Below, piece by piece: positions 25,607 through 33,325 of a stretch of 64,000 nt of DNA. Below the pieces are notes generated by a model, which worked only from the letters and a program-made list of their open reading frames with translations, did no database searches and had not been told where the DNA came from. Position 1 is the first letter of the stretch. Each line of letters begins with the position of its first letter. A program made the position numbers and the translations under genes. Origin of the DNA: JAWKVD01 sp041398225 (GTDB lineage: Bacteria; Pseudomonadota; Alphaproteobacteria; Caulobacterales; Hyphomonadaceae); the NCBI GenBank assembly GCA_041398225.1, contig JAWKVD010000014.1:1-64000 (forward strand), in the 5' to 3' direction.

Positions 25607-26665
25607 ATGAAGACCATTAAGGGACCCGGCATTTTTCTCGCGCAGTTTGCGGGACCCGATAAGCCGTTCAACTCTCTCGCGTCGATCGCCCGATGGGCGG
25701 CGGACAAGGGCTTTGCCGGCGTTCAGATGCCGACGACCGACGACCGCCTGTTCGATCTGGCGAGGGCTGCGGAAAGCGACGCCTATTGCGACGAAGTGAA
25801 AGGCGTACTGGCGGACGCCGGCGTTGAACTGACGGAATTGTCGACGCACCTGCAGGGCCAGCTGGTCGCCGTGCATCCCGCCTACGACTCCATGTTCGAC
25901 GGCTTCGCGCCCGACTCCGTGCGAAACAATCCAGGCGCGCGCCAGGCATGGGCCGTGGACCAGCTAGGGCTGGCCGCGCGCGCTTCACGCAGGCTGGGAC
26001 TGAACGCCAGCGTCACTTTCTCCGGCGCGCTCGCATGGCCCTATCTCTATCCCTGGCCGCAACGCCCAGCCGGACTCATCGACAGCGCCTTCGATGAACT
26101 GGCGAAACGCTGGCGGCCGATCCTTGACGCCTACGAGGAAGCCGGCGTCGATCTCTGCTACGAGATACATCCCGGCGAAGACCTCTTCGATGGCGCGACC
26201 TACGAGATGTTCCTCGACAGGGTTGACCATCACGCACGAGCCTGCCTGCTCTACGACCCCAGCCACTTCGTTCTGCAACAGCTGGACTATCTCGAATACA
26301 TCGACATCTACCACGAACGCATCCGGATGTTTCACGTCAAGGACGCGGAGTTCAATCCCACCGGACGCCAGGGCGTCTATTCCGGTTACGCCCCCTGGCT
26401 GGAGCGCGCCGGACGTTTTCGCTCGGTTGGAGACGGACAGGTCGATTTCAAGGCGATCTTCTCGAAGCTCGCCGGCTACGATTTTGAGGGGTGGGCTGTG
26501 CTCGAGTGGGAGTGCTGCCTGAAACATCCCGAAGACGGCGCGCGCGAGGGAGCGGCCTTCATTCGCGATCACATCATCCGCGTGACCGACCGGGCGTTCG
26601 ATGACTTCGCCGCCAGCGGCGTTGACGAACAGGCGAACCGTCGGCTGCTGGGTCTTGATCGATGA
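25607..26665 (+). CDS. Cytoplasmic TIM-barrel sugar isomerase/epimerase
   Basis: 352 aa without a signal peptide, so cytoplasmic, in contrast to the exported paralogue just upstream. Metal-ligand strands of the xylose-isomerase-like fold are visible: GFAGVQMPTT, ELTELSTHLQGQL, VDLCYEIHPGEDLF, LLYDPSHF, RIRMFHVKDAEF and GWAVLEWECCLK. The pattern resembles proteins of the ThuA/YcjR/IolE type that work on keto-sugars. Gene overlap (ATGA) with the next gene shows translational coupling to the Gfo/Idh/MocA oxidoreductase, an arrangement known from 3-keto-sugar catabolism. Confidence 0.9.
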   Translation: MKTIKGPGIFLAQFAGPDKPFNSLASIARWAADKGFAGVQMPTTDDRLFDLARAAESDAYCDEVKGVLADAGVELTELSTHLQGQLVAVHPAYDSMFDGFAPDSVRNNPGARQAWAVDQLGLAARASRRLGLNASVTFSGALAWPYLYPWPQRPAGLIDSAFDELAKRWRPILDAYEEAGVDLCYEIHPGEDLFDGATYEMFLDRVDHHARACLLYDPSHFVLQQLDYLEYIDIYHERIRMFHVKDAEFNPTGRQGVYSGYAPWLERAGRFRSVGDGQVDFKAIFSKLAGYDFEGWAVLEWECCLKHPEDGAREGAAFIRDHIIRVTDRAFDDFAASGVDEQANRRLLGLDR

Positions 26666-27819
26666 CCGCCAAGCGTCTTCGCCTCGGCATGGTCGGGGGC
26701 GGCGAAGGCGCCTTCATCGGCGCCGTGCACCGCATGGCGGCAAGATTGGATGACCGCTGGACGCTGGTGGCGGGCGCGTTCCAGTCCGACCCCGAACGCT
26801 CGGTTGCGTTTGGAAGAACGCTCGGCCTGGAAAATGAGCGCTGCTATGCCTCATTCGACGAAATGGCCGAACGTGAAGCCGCGCGCGCCGACCGCATCGA
26901 CGCGGTGTCAATCGTCACGCCCAACCATCTTCATGCACCCGCCGCATCCGCCTTCCTGCGCACCGGCATACCGGTGATCTGCGACAAGCCTCTTGGCGTC
27001 TCGACCGCCGAGGTGCGCGCGTTGGAAAGGTTGGTCAGCGACACCGGCCTCCCCTTCATCGTCACGCACAACTATTCCGGCTATCCGATGATCCGCGAAG
27101 CGCGCGCCATGATCGCTTCAGGTGAACTCGGCGATATTCGGCTTGTGCAGGTCGAATACGCACAAGACTGGCTGGCGACCGATCTTTCCGGAAACAAGCA
27201 GGCCGACTGGCGCGGAGATCCGGCGCGGGCCGGGCCGGGCGGCGCTTTGGGAGATATCGCCACGCACGCCTTCCATCTGGCGGAATTCACGACCGGCACG
27301 GCGGTGAGTTCGCTCGCCGCCGATCTGTCGACCTTCGTTCCGAACCGACGCGTCGACGACAACGCCAACATCCTGCTGCGTTTCGAGAACGGCGCCAAAG
27401 GATCGCTTTGGGCGAGCCAGGTGGCGGTCGGAGCAGCCAATGCGCTGCGCCTGCGTGTCTACGGTGAAAAAGCTGGTCTGGAATGGATGCAGGAAACGCC
27501 TGACGCCCTGCTCCTCACGCCGCTCAGCGAACCGCCGCGCCTGATGCGTCGCGGCGGCCCATCGCTATCGGCGGCCGCCCTGCATGCCAGCCGCATCCCC
27601 GCCGGACATCCCGAAGGCTACCTTGAAGGCTTCGCGCAGATTTATTCGGACGCCGCCGAACTCGTACGCGCTCACAACGAACGACGACCGCCCGATCCTC
27701 TGGCGGCGGTCTGCCCGAACATTCGCGACGGCGTTCGTGGCGTCACCTTCATCGAAGCGACGATCGCTTCCAATCGAAACAACGGCGCATGGACGCCAAT
27801 TGACGGAGAACCAGTGTGA
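26662..27819 (+). CDS. Gfo/Idh/MocA family NAD(P)-dependent oxidoreductase
   Basis: 385 aa. The N-terminal Rossmann fold begins LRLGMVGGGEGAFIGAVHR; the conserved EKP-type motif appears as VICDKPLGVS with DKP, and the C-terminal alpha/beta domain has GGALGDIATHAFHLAEF, containing the catalytic His and Asp pair. Resembles ThuB/YcjS-type enzymes that reduce 3-keto-glycosides or keto-sugars. The start overlaps the upstream stop by four bases and its own stop overlaps the GTG of the next gene, so the operon is tightly coupled. Likely final step: reducing the keto-sugar to an ordinary hexose. Confidence 0.92.
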   Translation: MTAKRLRLGMVGGGEGAFIGAVHRMAARLDDRWTLVAGAFQSDPERSVAFGRTLGLENERCYASFDEMAEREAARADRIDAVSIVTPNHLHAPAASAFLRTGIPVICDKPLGVSTAEVRALERLVSDTGLPFIVTHNYSGYPMIREARAMIASGELGDIRLVQVEYAQDWLATDLSGNKQADWRGDPARAGPGGALGDIATHAFHLAEFTTGTAVSSLAADLSTFVPNRRVDDNANILLRFENGAKGSLWASQVAVGAANALRLRVYGEKAGLEWMQETPDALLLTPLSEPPRLMRRGGPSLSAAALHASRIPAGHPEGYLEGFAQIYSDAAELVRAHNERRPPDPLAAVCPNIRDGVRGVTFIEATIASNRNNGAWTPIDGEPV

Positions 27820-28598
27820 CCAATTTTCTCCTATCGAACAGACGCATCCCAGCAATCGCCTGCGGCCTGCTTGCCGCTACGCTTGGCGCATGCACGCCGC
27901 AGCAAGACCAAGCCAGCGTGGCGGAACCGGAACAGATAGATGTGCAGCCATCGGAGGCGACGCCCGTGAACGCTCTCACCACCGACGAAGAGACGGCCGG
28001 CTGGCGCCTGCTGTTCAACGGTCATGATTTTTCAGGGTGGCGTATCTATCACGGCGGAACGCCGGCTTCTCCGTGGACGATCGACGACGGCGCGATCATG
28101 CTGGCCGGTGGCGGCGGCGGCGACCTGATGACGGAAGAAGAGTTCGGTCCCTTCGAACTCACGCTCGAGTGGAAGATATCGCCCGGCGGAAACAGCGGCG
28201 TCATTTATCTCGTGCACGAAGCCGACGATGCGCCAAACACCTACAATACGGGTCCCGAGATGCAGGTGCTGGACGATGCCGGTCATCGCGATGGGCAGTT
28301 TCCCACGCATCGCGCCGGCGCCCTCTATGATTTCGCCGAGCCCTTTGTCGCCGCCGCGAAACCCGTCGGGGAATGGAATGAAGCGCGCATCCTCTACACC
28401 GGAGATCGCATCGAGCATTGGCTGAACGGCCAGAAAGTCGCCGAAACGAGCTATGGCGACGACGCGTGGAGGGAGAAAGTCGCAAACTCCAAATTCAAGA
28501 CCATGCCGCTCTTCGGAACCTTCTCGACCGGTCACATAGCGCTTCAGGACCACGGGGACCCCGTCTGGTATCGCAACATCAAGATCAGACCGCTCTAG
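27816..28598 (+). CDS. DUF1080 (3-keto-disaccharide hydrolase domain) lipoprotein (copy 2)
   Basis: 260 aa, GTG start overlapping the previous stop. The signal peptide ends LLAATLGAC, a lipobox. The DUF1080 domain is the classical form: WRLLFNGHDFSGWRIY, FELTLEWKISPGGNSGVIY, GPEMQVLDD, AGALYDFAEP, GEWNEARILYTGDRIEHWLNG and ALQDHGDPVWYRNIKIRPL. It differs clearly from copy 1 at 22093, so the two may act on different 3-keto-glycosides. Position between the oxidoreductase and a sulfatase ties it to the island. Predicted activity: hydrolysis or elimination of a 3-keto-glycoside in the periplasm. Confidence 0.93.
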   Translation: MTNFLLSNRRIPAIACGLLAATLGACTPQQDQASVAEPEQIDVQPSEATPVNALTTDEETAGWRLLFNGHDFSGWRIYHGGTPASPWTIDDGAIMLAGGGGGDLMTEEEFGPFELTLEWKISPGGNSGVIYLVHEADDAPNTYNTGPEMQVLDDAGHRDGQFPTHRAGALYDFAEPFVAAAKPVGEWNEARILYTGDRIEHWLNGQKVAETSYGDDAWREKVANSKFKTMPLFGTFSTGHIALQDHGDPVWYRNIKIRPL

Positions 28599-29960
28599 AT
28601 GAAAGCAAGCAATCCCGATCGCAGAGAGGTCGTCGCCGGAGCGCTGGCGACGCTGGGTCTTTCCGGCGCGCTTCCCGCCTTCGCCCAAGGCGCGCGCCGC
28701 CCCAACTTTGTCGTCGTTCTGGCGGACGACCTTGGTTACGGCGACGTCGGCGCGTTCGGCGGCAAGATGATCCGCACCCCGTCTCTGGACCGGATGGCCA
28801 GGGAGGGCGCAACGCTTACGTCCTTCTACGCGTCGGCAAACATCTGCACGCCATCGCGGGCAGGGCTTCTGACCGGCCGATACCCGATCCGCACAGGGCT
28901 GGGCTATCAGGTCATTCAGCCGACCGACACGCGAGGATTGCCGCAGTCTGAAGTGACGCTCGCCGAGGCGCTGAAGCCGGACTACGCCACCGCGCTCATT
29001 GGAAAATGGCACCTCGGCCACATCGCGCCGTACTGGCCGCCGACAAGCCAGGGCTTCGATCTCTTTTTCGGCCTGCCCTACAGCCACGACATGAAACCGC
29101 TGAATCTCTACACCGCCGAACCCGGCGTGGAGCTGACGAAAGAAGACGTCGACTTTTCAAAGCTCACGCAGCGCTTCTTTGACCGTGGGCTCAAATTCAT
29201 CAGCGACAACAGGGAGCGGAATTTCTTTCTTCTGCTGGCGCTGACAGCGCCGCACGTACCGCTCGTGCCCAATCCAGATCATGCCATGGACTCCATGGCC
29301 GGAGATTACGGGGACGTTGTTGAAGAAGTCGACGCTGGCGTCGGTCGCCTGCTCGCACATCTCAAGAAGCTGAAGCTCGACGATAACACGCTCGTCATCG
29401 TCCTGTCCGACAACGGGCCATGGTTTATCGGGTCAGCAGGACCGCTAAGGGACAGAAAGGGCGGCGCAGGCTGGGAAGGCGGCTATCGCGTTCCGTTTCT
29501 CGCACGCTGGCCCGGCGTGATCCCGCCTGGCCTGCAATCCGACGCCATCGCCATGAACATCGACCTCATGCCGACATTGTGCGCGATGGCGAACAAGCCT
29601 GCCCCGTCGGTCGAACTGGACGGAGCCGATATTCGTTCGCTTCTGACGGCCGGCGCCAGCCCATCGCCGCACGATGAACTGATCCTGTTCAACAACGAGA
29701 TGGTCGCCGGCATCCGCACCCAGCGATGGAAGTATGTCGTTCGGTCCTACTATCGGACCATAGAGGTGCCGCTGGAGCTTGTGGGCGGCTGGCAACTCAT
29801 CGACCTCAATGCCGATCCGGGCGAGAACTACGACGTATCCGCTCGCTACCCTGATGTGGTCGCGGACATGAAGGCCAGACTTGAGCGCGCAAAGGCCAGG
29901 TTTGAGCCGCTCGCCGTCGGGCGGCCGCCGCCGTCGGATCATGCCGGACCGGTCGACTAG
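28599..29960 (+). CDS. Type I sulfatase, exported (copy 2)
   Basis: 453 aa. The start codon directly follows the stop of the DUF1080 gene (TAGATG). N-terminal DRREVVAGALATLGLSG ending PAFAQG is a Tat-type signal. Active-site blocks: FVVVLADDLGYGDVGAFGG, CTPSRAGLLTGR (formylglycine Cys), ALIGKWHLGHI, TAPHVPLVPN and VIVLSDNGPW. It is shorter than the sulfatase at 16764 and clearly a separate lineage, so the island may remove two different sulfate esters. No sulfatase-modifying enzyme is encoded here. It is convergent with the second dehydrogenase pair. Confidence 0.92.
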   Translation: MKASNPDRREVVAGALATLGLSGALPAFAQGARRPNFVVVLADDLGYGDVGAFGGKMIRTPSLDRMAREGATLTSFYASANICTPSRAGLLTGRYPIRTGLGYQVIQPTDTRGLPQSEVTLAEALKPDYATALIGKWHLGHIAPYWPPTSQGFDLFFGLPYSHDMKPLNLYTAEPGVELTKEDVDFSKLTQRFFDRGLKFISDNRERNFFLLLALTAPHVPLVPNPDHAMDSMAGDYGDVVEEVDAGVGRLLAHLKKLKLDDNTLVIVLSDNGPWFIGSAGPLRDRKGGAGWEGGYRVPFLARWPGVIPPGLQSDAIAMNIDLMPTLCAMANKPAPSVELDGADIRSLLTAGASPSPHDELILFNNEMVAGIRTQRWKYVVRSYYRTIEVPLELVGGWQLIDLNADPGENYDVSARYPDVVADMKARLERAKARFEPLAVGRPPPSDHAGPVD

Positions 29961-29987
29961 CTTCTCACAACGATCAAGGAGCCCGCC

Positions 29988-30698
29988 CTAGAGCGGCCCC
30001 TCGGGCATTTTGAGGCCCATCGTGTCGAGCACGCCCTTGAGATGCGCCAGAGCTTCGGGCGTCGGCCCCGCATAATCGCCGGTCGAGGGCGTGTTCCCGA
30101 GATAGCCAAGATAATCCCACCCCTCCGCCGAGGTGAAATAGGCGCCAAGCGTGAGCGATCGCACCTTCCGGAAGAACTCCGCAGGCTTCTCCAATCCCGG
30201 CTTCACGCGATCCCGCCAGGCGATGTCTTCAAGAATCGCCGCCTTGGCCTCCGGAGCGGCGTGCGCAAAGCGCTGACCGCCGCGGGCAAGGCACTCGCTG
30301 TCCAGCCACGCAAGGCCCGGCAGGATCAGACCGCGATCGGCTTGCTGACCGGGATAAGGCGCGCTTACCCACTCATTGATGAAATCCGGGACGCCGACCG
30401 CGGACGCCGCCGACGCATCGCCGTCGGCGGGCAGGATGAGATCAACAAGCGCGGCGGTTGTCGCAAGCTCTTCGGGAGAAAGCGTCAGGGGCCATGGATA
30501 GCTCGGATCCAGCATATCCGGATCGGTGCCGTAGCCGGGTCCCTCCAGCGGACGCGGCGTCGCCCAGCTGAGCCCCGTCTCGGACTCGCCGCAAGCGGCG
30601 AGCGGCGCGGCGGCCATGACCGCGGCGAACCATTTCAGCGTCGTCCGGCGGCTTACGCTTGGAGACAACGGAAGCGTGTTGATCAGCGTATGTTTCAT
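29988..30698 (-). CDS. Gluconate 2-dehydrogenase subunit 3-like, Tat lipoprotein (copy 2)
   Basis: 236 aa. The signal contains SRRTTLKWFAAVMAAAPLAAC, with twin arginines and a lipobox. The mature part has LSPEELATTAALVDLILPADG, VPDFINEWVSAPYPGQ and VRSLTLGAYFTSAEGWDYLGYLG, as in the family. ATG 30698 is preferred; a 24-codon extension would overlap the GMC gene and has no signal. It lies 10 bases after the GMC gene, as in copy 1, and probably exports and anchors that subunit. It is longer than copy 1 and divergent in sequence. Confidence 0.9.
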   Translation of the reverse strand: MKHTLINTLPLSPSVSRRTTLKWFAAVMAAAPLAACGESETGLSWATPRPLEGPGYGTDPDMLDPSYPWPLTLSPEELATTAALVDLILPADGDASAASAVGVPDFINEWVSAPYPGQQADRGLILPGLAWLDSECLARGGQRFAHAAPEAKAAILEDIAWRDRVKPGLEKPAEFFRKVRSLTLGAYFTSAEGWDYLGYLGNTPSTGDYAGPTPEALAHLKGVLDTMGLKMPEGPL

Positions 30699-30708
30699 GC
30701 CTCGCCCC

Positions 30709-32382
30709 CTACAGTTCGCCCATACGCATACGATCCGCGATGTGCTCCGATGCACGCATCGAGAGCGCAAGGATCGTCAGCGTTGGATTCTTGTGCGCCT
30801 TGGAACAGAAAACCGATCCATCCACGAGGTACAGGTTGTCGACGTCCCACGTGCGGTTGAATTTATCGGTGACGGAATTGGATGCCGCCGTTCCCATCCG
30901 TGCGGTGCCGACCTCATGGATGATCTCACCTCCGGTCGAGATCAGTTCTGACGCCGGTTTCTCGGAACTCGTGACCTCCCCGCCAAGCTGATCGATCAGT
31001 TCCCGCATGGCGCTCTGAAACTGCGTCACCTGATTGAGTTCGTGATCGGACCAGCCGAAACTGAACTTCAGAACCGGGATGCCGTACTTGTCCTTGGCGT
31101 CGCCGTCGATCTCGCAATACGACTTGTCGTTCGGGATCATTTCGCCGCGCTGCGTAAATCCCAGCGAAGCGCCATAGCGCTGCTTCACCTGTTTACGCAG
31201 ATCTCCGCCATACCCGTCGAGACCGTCATAGCCGCCCATGCCGGGCTCGCGGAAACCGCCCCCGATTTCGACGTGGTAGCCGCGCGGAAAGTTGAGTTTC
31301 CCGGCGGCCTGCTCCTGATAGAGCCAGAAGGGGATGTAGGCATGCAGACCGTGCGCGCCGCTTTCGTTGTAGATCGGACGCCCCTCAAGCGCCGGCACAT
31401 AGGCGGAGACGTTCGAGCCCACCGTATCCATGAGATTGCGGCCGACCTGCCCGCTCGAATTGGCCAAGCCTTCCGAACGTCCGTTTGGCTGCGAGTTCAA
31501 GAGAATGCGCGCCGTTTCGCCCGTACTCGCCGCCAGAATAACAACCCGGCCCTTTGCTTCGCGATGCGCGCCGGAAGCCTTGTCGATATAGCGGACGCCC
31601 GACGCCTTCCCCGAGGCGTCCAGCATCACCTCATAGACCATCGCCCCGGTCTCGACGGAGAGCTTGCCGGTCGCACGAGCCCACGGAATCAGAGACGTTG
31701 TGGTCTGAAACGCCGCACCAATGCCGCATCCGCGCCCGCAGGGCGAAGCCCAGTAGCACGGATCGCGTTCGTCGATCTTTTTGGTCAGGATAGCGCGCCG
31801 GGCCGGCACGACGGGAATCCCGATCTCTTCGCCCCCCGCCTTCATAAACAGCTCCCAGACGCGCATTTTGGGAGCCGGCTGCAACGCGCCCGGACCTGAA
31901 TCGGGATGGTTCTCCATCCCGAGATTGGCGCCGTAAACGCCGACCAGTTTTTCCGTGCGGTCGTACCAGGGCGCAATGTCGTCGTAGGAAATGGGCCAGT
32001 CGACCCCAAGGCCGTCGCGCGAATAGGGCTTGAAATCGTAAGGACCCATCCGGAACGAATTGCGCGCCCAGTGATTGGTGCGCCCGCCAAGCATCCGGCT
32101 GCGCCACCAGATGAATTCCGAGCCCTCCGAGACCGTGTAGGGCTCGCCCGGCACCTGCCACCCGCCATCGACGGTGGCGTCGTAGTATCCGAAATTCTTG
32201 TCGGGCGTGCCGACCCCGCGCAACGGTGCGTCCCGCGCAAAACTCAGCATGGGCGCTTCGTCCGGACTGTAGTCGCGCCCGGCCTCCAGCATGAGAACCT
32301 TGGCGCCGGCCTTGGTCAGAACATAGGCGGCCATACCGCCGCCGGCGCCGGATCCGACGATCACCGCGTCATAGGTTTCCAC
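30709..32382 (-). CDS. GMC oxidoreductase, catalytic subunit of FAD sugar dehydrogenase (copy 2)
   Basis: 557 aa. FAD motif AVIVGSGAGGGMAAYVL at the N-terminus; MLGGRTNHWARNSFRMG and GRGCGIGAAFQTTTSLI in the middle; C-terminal IIHEVGTARMGTAAS with HKNPTLTILALSMRA provides catalytic residues. GTG start preceded by GGGGAGG at 7 bases. It is followed directly by its Tat small subunit. Both are on the minus strand, opposite to copy 1, so the two dehydrogenases are probably expressed separately. It has an IGG-type rather than copy-1-type active-site surrounding, suggesting another substrate (inference). The electron acceptor is not encoded nearby. Confidence 0.9.
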   Translation of the reverse strand: METYDAVIVGSGAGGGMAAYVLTKAGAKVLMLEAGRDYSPDEAPMLSFARDAPLRGVGTPDKNFGYYDATVDGGWQVPGEPYTVSEGSEFIWWRSRMLGGRTNHWARNSFRMGPYDFKPYSRDGLGVDWPISYDDIAPWYDRTEKLVGVYGANLGMENHPDSGPGALQPAPKMRVWELFMKAGGEEIGIPVVPARRAILTKKIDERDPCYWASPCGRGCGIGAAFQTTTSLIPWARATGKLSVETGAMVYEVMLDASGKASGVRYIDKASGAHREAKGRVVILAASTGETARILLNSQPNGRSEGLANSSGQVGRNLMDTVGSNVSAYVPALEGRPIYNESGAHGLHAYIPFWLYQEQAAGKLNFPRGYHVEIGGGFREPGMGGYDGLDGYGGDLRKQVKQRYGASLGFTQRGEMIPNDKSYCEIDGDAKDKYGIPVLKFSFGWSDHELNQVTQFQSAMRELIDQLGGEVTSSEKPASELISTGGEIIHEVGTARMGTAASNSVTDKFNRTWDVDNLYLVDGSVFCSKAHKNPTLTILALSMRASEHIADRMRMGEL

Positions 32383-32590
32383 TTGCCGGCCTCCCCTGTC
32401 GCGCGCCGCGCTGCGGACCTACGCGAATACATGCGCGATACGTCCCGCCTGACGCCCGCGAACACCGGCATCCAACCACAAGATATCGTTGAAACAAGAA
32501 CGAAGTGAGCCAATTCGGCGAAATGCCGACAGCAATCCTCGCCAGGCGCTTCCCTCACGGAAGCAGATGGCCCGCCGTCAGGCGTGGGCG

Positions 32591-33271
32591 CTAGACCTCA
32601 GCCCAGCGCCGGATCAGGTTGTGATAAACGCCTGTCAGCTTCACCACCGCCTCGCGCGAAACGTCCCCGGCCGCCAGCTCCTGAATCGACGTATCAAGAT
32701 CAAACAGAAGCGCGCGCTGACCGACGTCGCGCACCATGCTCTGAATCCAGAAAAACGACGCCACCCGGGCCCCGCGCGTAACGGGCGTCACACGATGAAG
32801 ACTCGTTGACGGATAGAGCACCATGCTTCCCGCCGGCAGCTTCACGGTGTGCGAACCATACGTATCGTCGACAATGAGTTCGCCGCCGTCATACTCGTCC
32901 GGCGACGACAGGAAGAGCGTCGCGGATACGTCGGTACGGATACGAAAGTCGCTGCCGCGGACCGGGCGGATCGCGCTATCGACATGATTGTCGAACGTTT
33001 GCCCGCCCTCATAACGATTGAACATCGGCGGATAGACTTTCAACGGAAGCGCCGCCGCCACAAAAACCGCTGACGTCTGAAGTCTGTCGAGGATGAAATC
33101 GCCGGCCTTCTGGCGTTCCGGGGAAGCCTCGGACAGCTGCGCGTTCCGTTTGGCCTGGGCCGCCTGTGCGCCGGACGTCTGATTGCCGTCCACCCAGTTC
33201 CCGGCGTCGATGATGCGCCGGATCTCGGCGACCTCCGTCTTCGACAACACCTCAGGCAGGTTGATCAACAT
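32591..33271 (-). CDS. PiuC/YbiX-type Fe(II)/2-oxoglutarate dioxygenase
   Basis: 226-aa PKHD-type hydroxylase. The iron triad is visible as H96-x-D98 (in FDNHVDSAIR) and H159 (in STSLHRVTP), with the 2-oxoglutarate-binding Arg in RGARVASFFW. MFNRYEGGQ and DEYDGGELIV are also typical. It begins 54 bases after the siderophore receptor in the same direction, the same pairing as Fiu-YbiX and PiuA-PiuC. The target hydroxylated by this family is not well established; a role in siderophore-linked iron uptake is inferred from context and shared Fur-like control. Confidence 0.9.
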   Translation of the reverse strand: MLINLPEVLSKTEVAEIRRIIDAGNWVDGNQTSGAQAAQAKRNAQLSEASPERQKAGDFILDRLQTSAVFVAAALPLKVYPPMFNRYEGGQTFDNHVDSAIRPVRGSDFRIRTDVSATLFLSSPDEYDGGELIVDDTYGSHTVKLPAGSMVLYPSTSLHRVTPVTRGARVASFFWIQSMVRDVGQRALLFDLDTSIQELAAGDVSREAVVKLTGVYHNLIRRWAEV

Positions 33272-33325
33272 GGCTTAATCCGGAAAGGCGGTCGGCGCGG
33301 ATAACCACGCCGACCATCACCTCTA

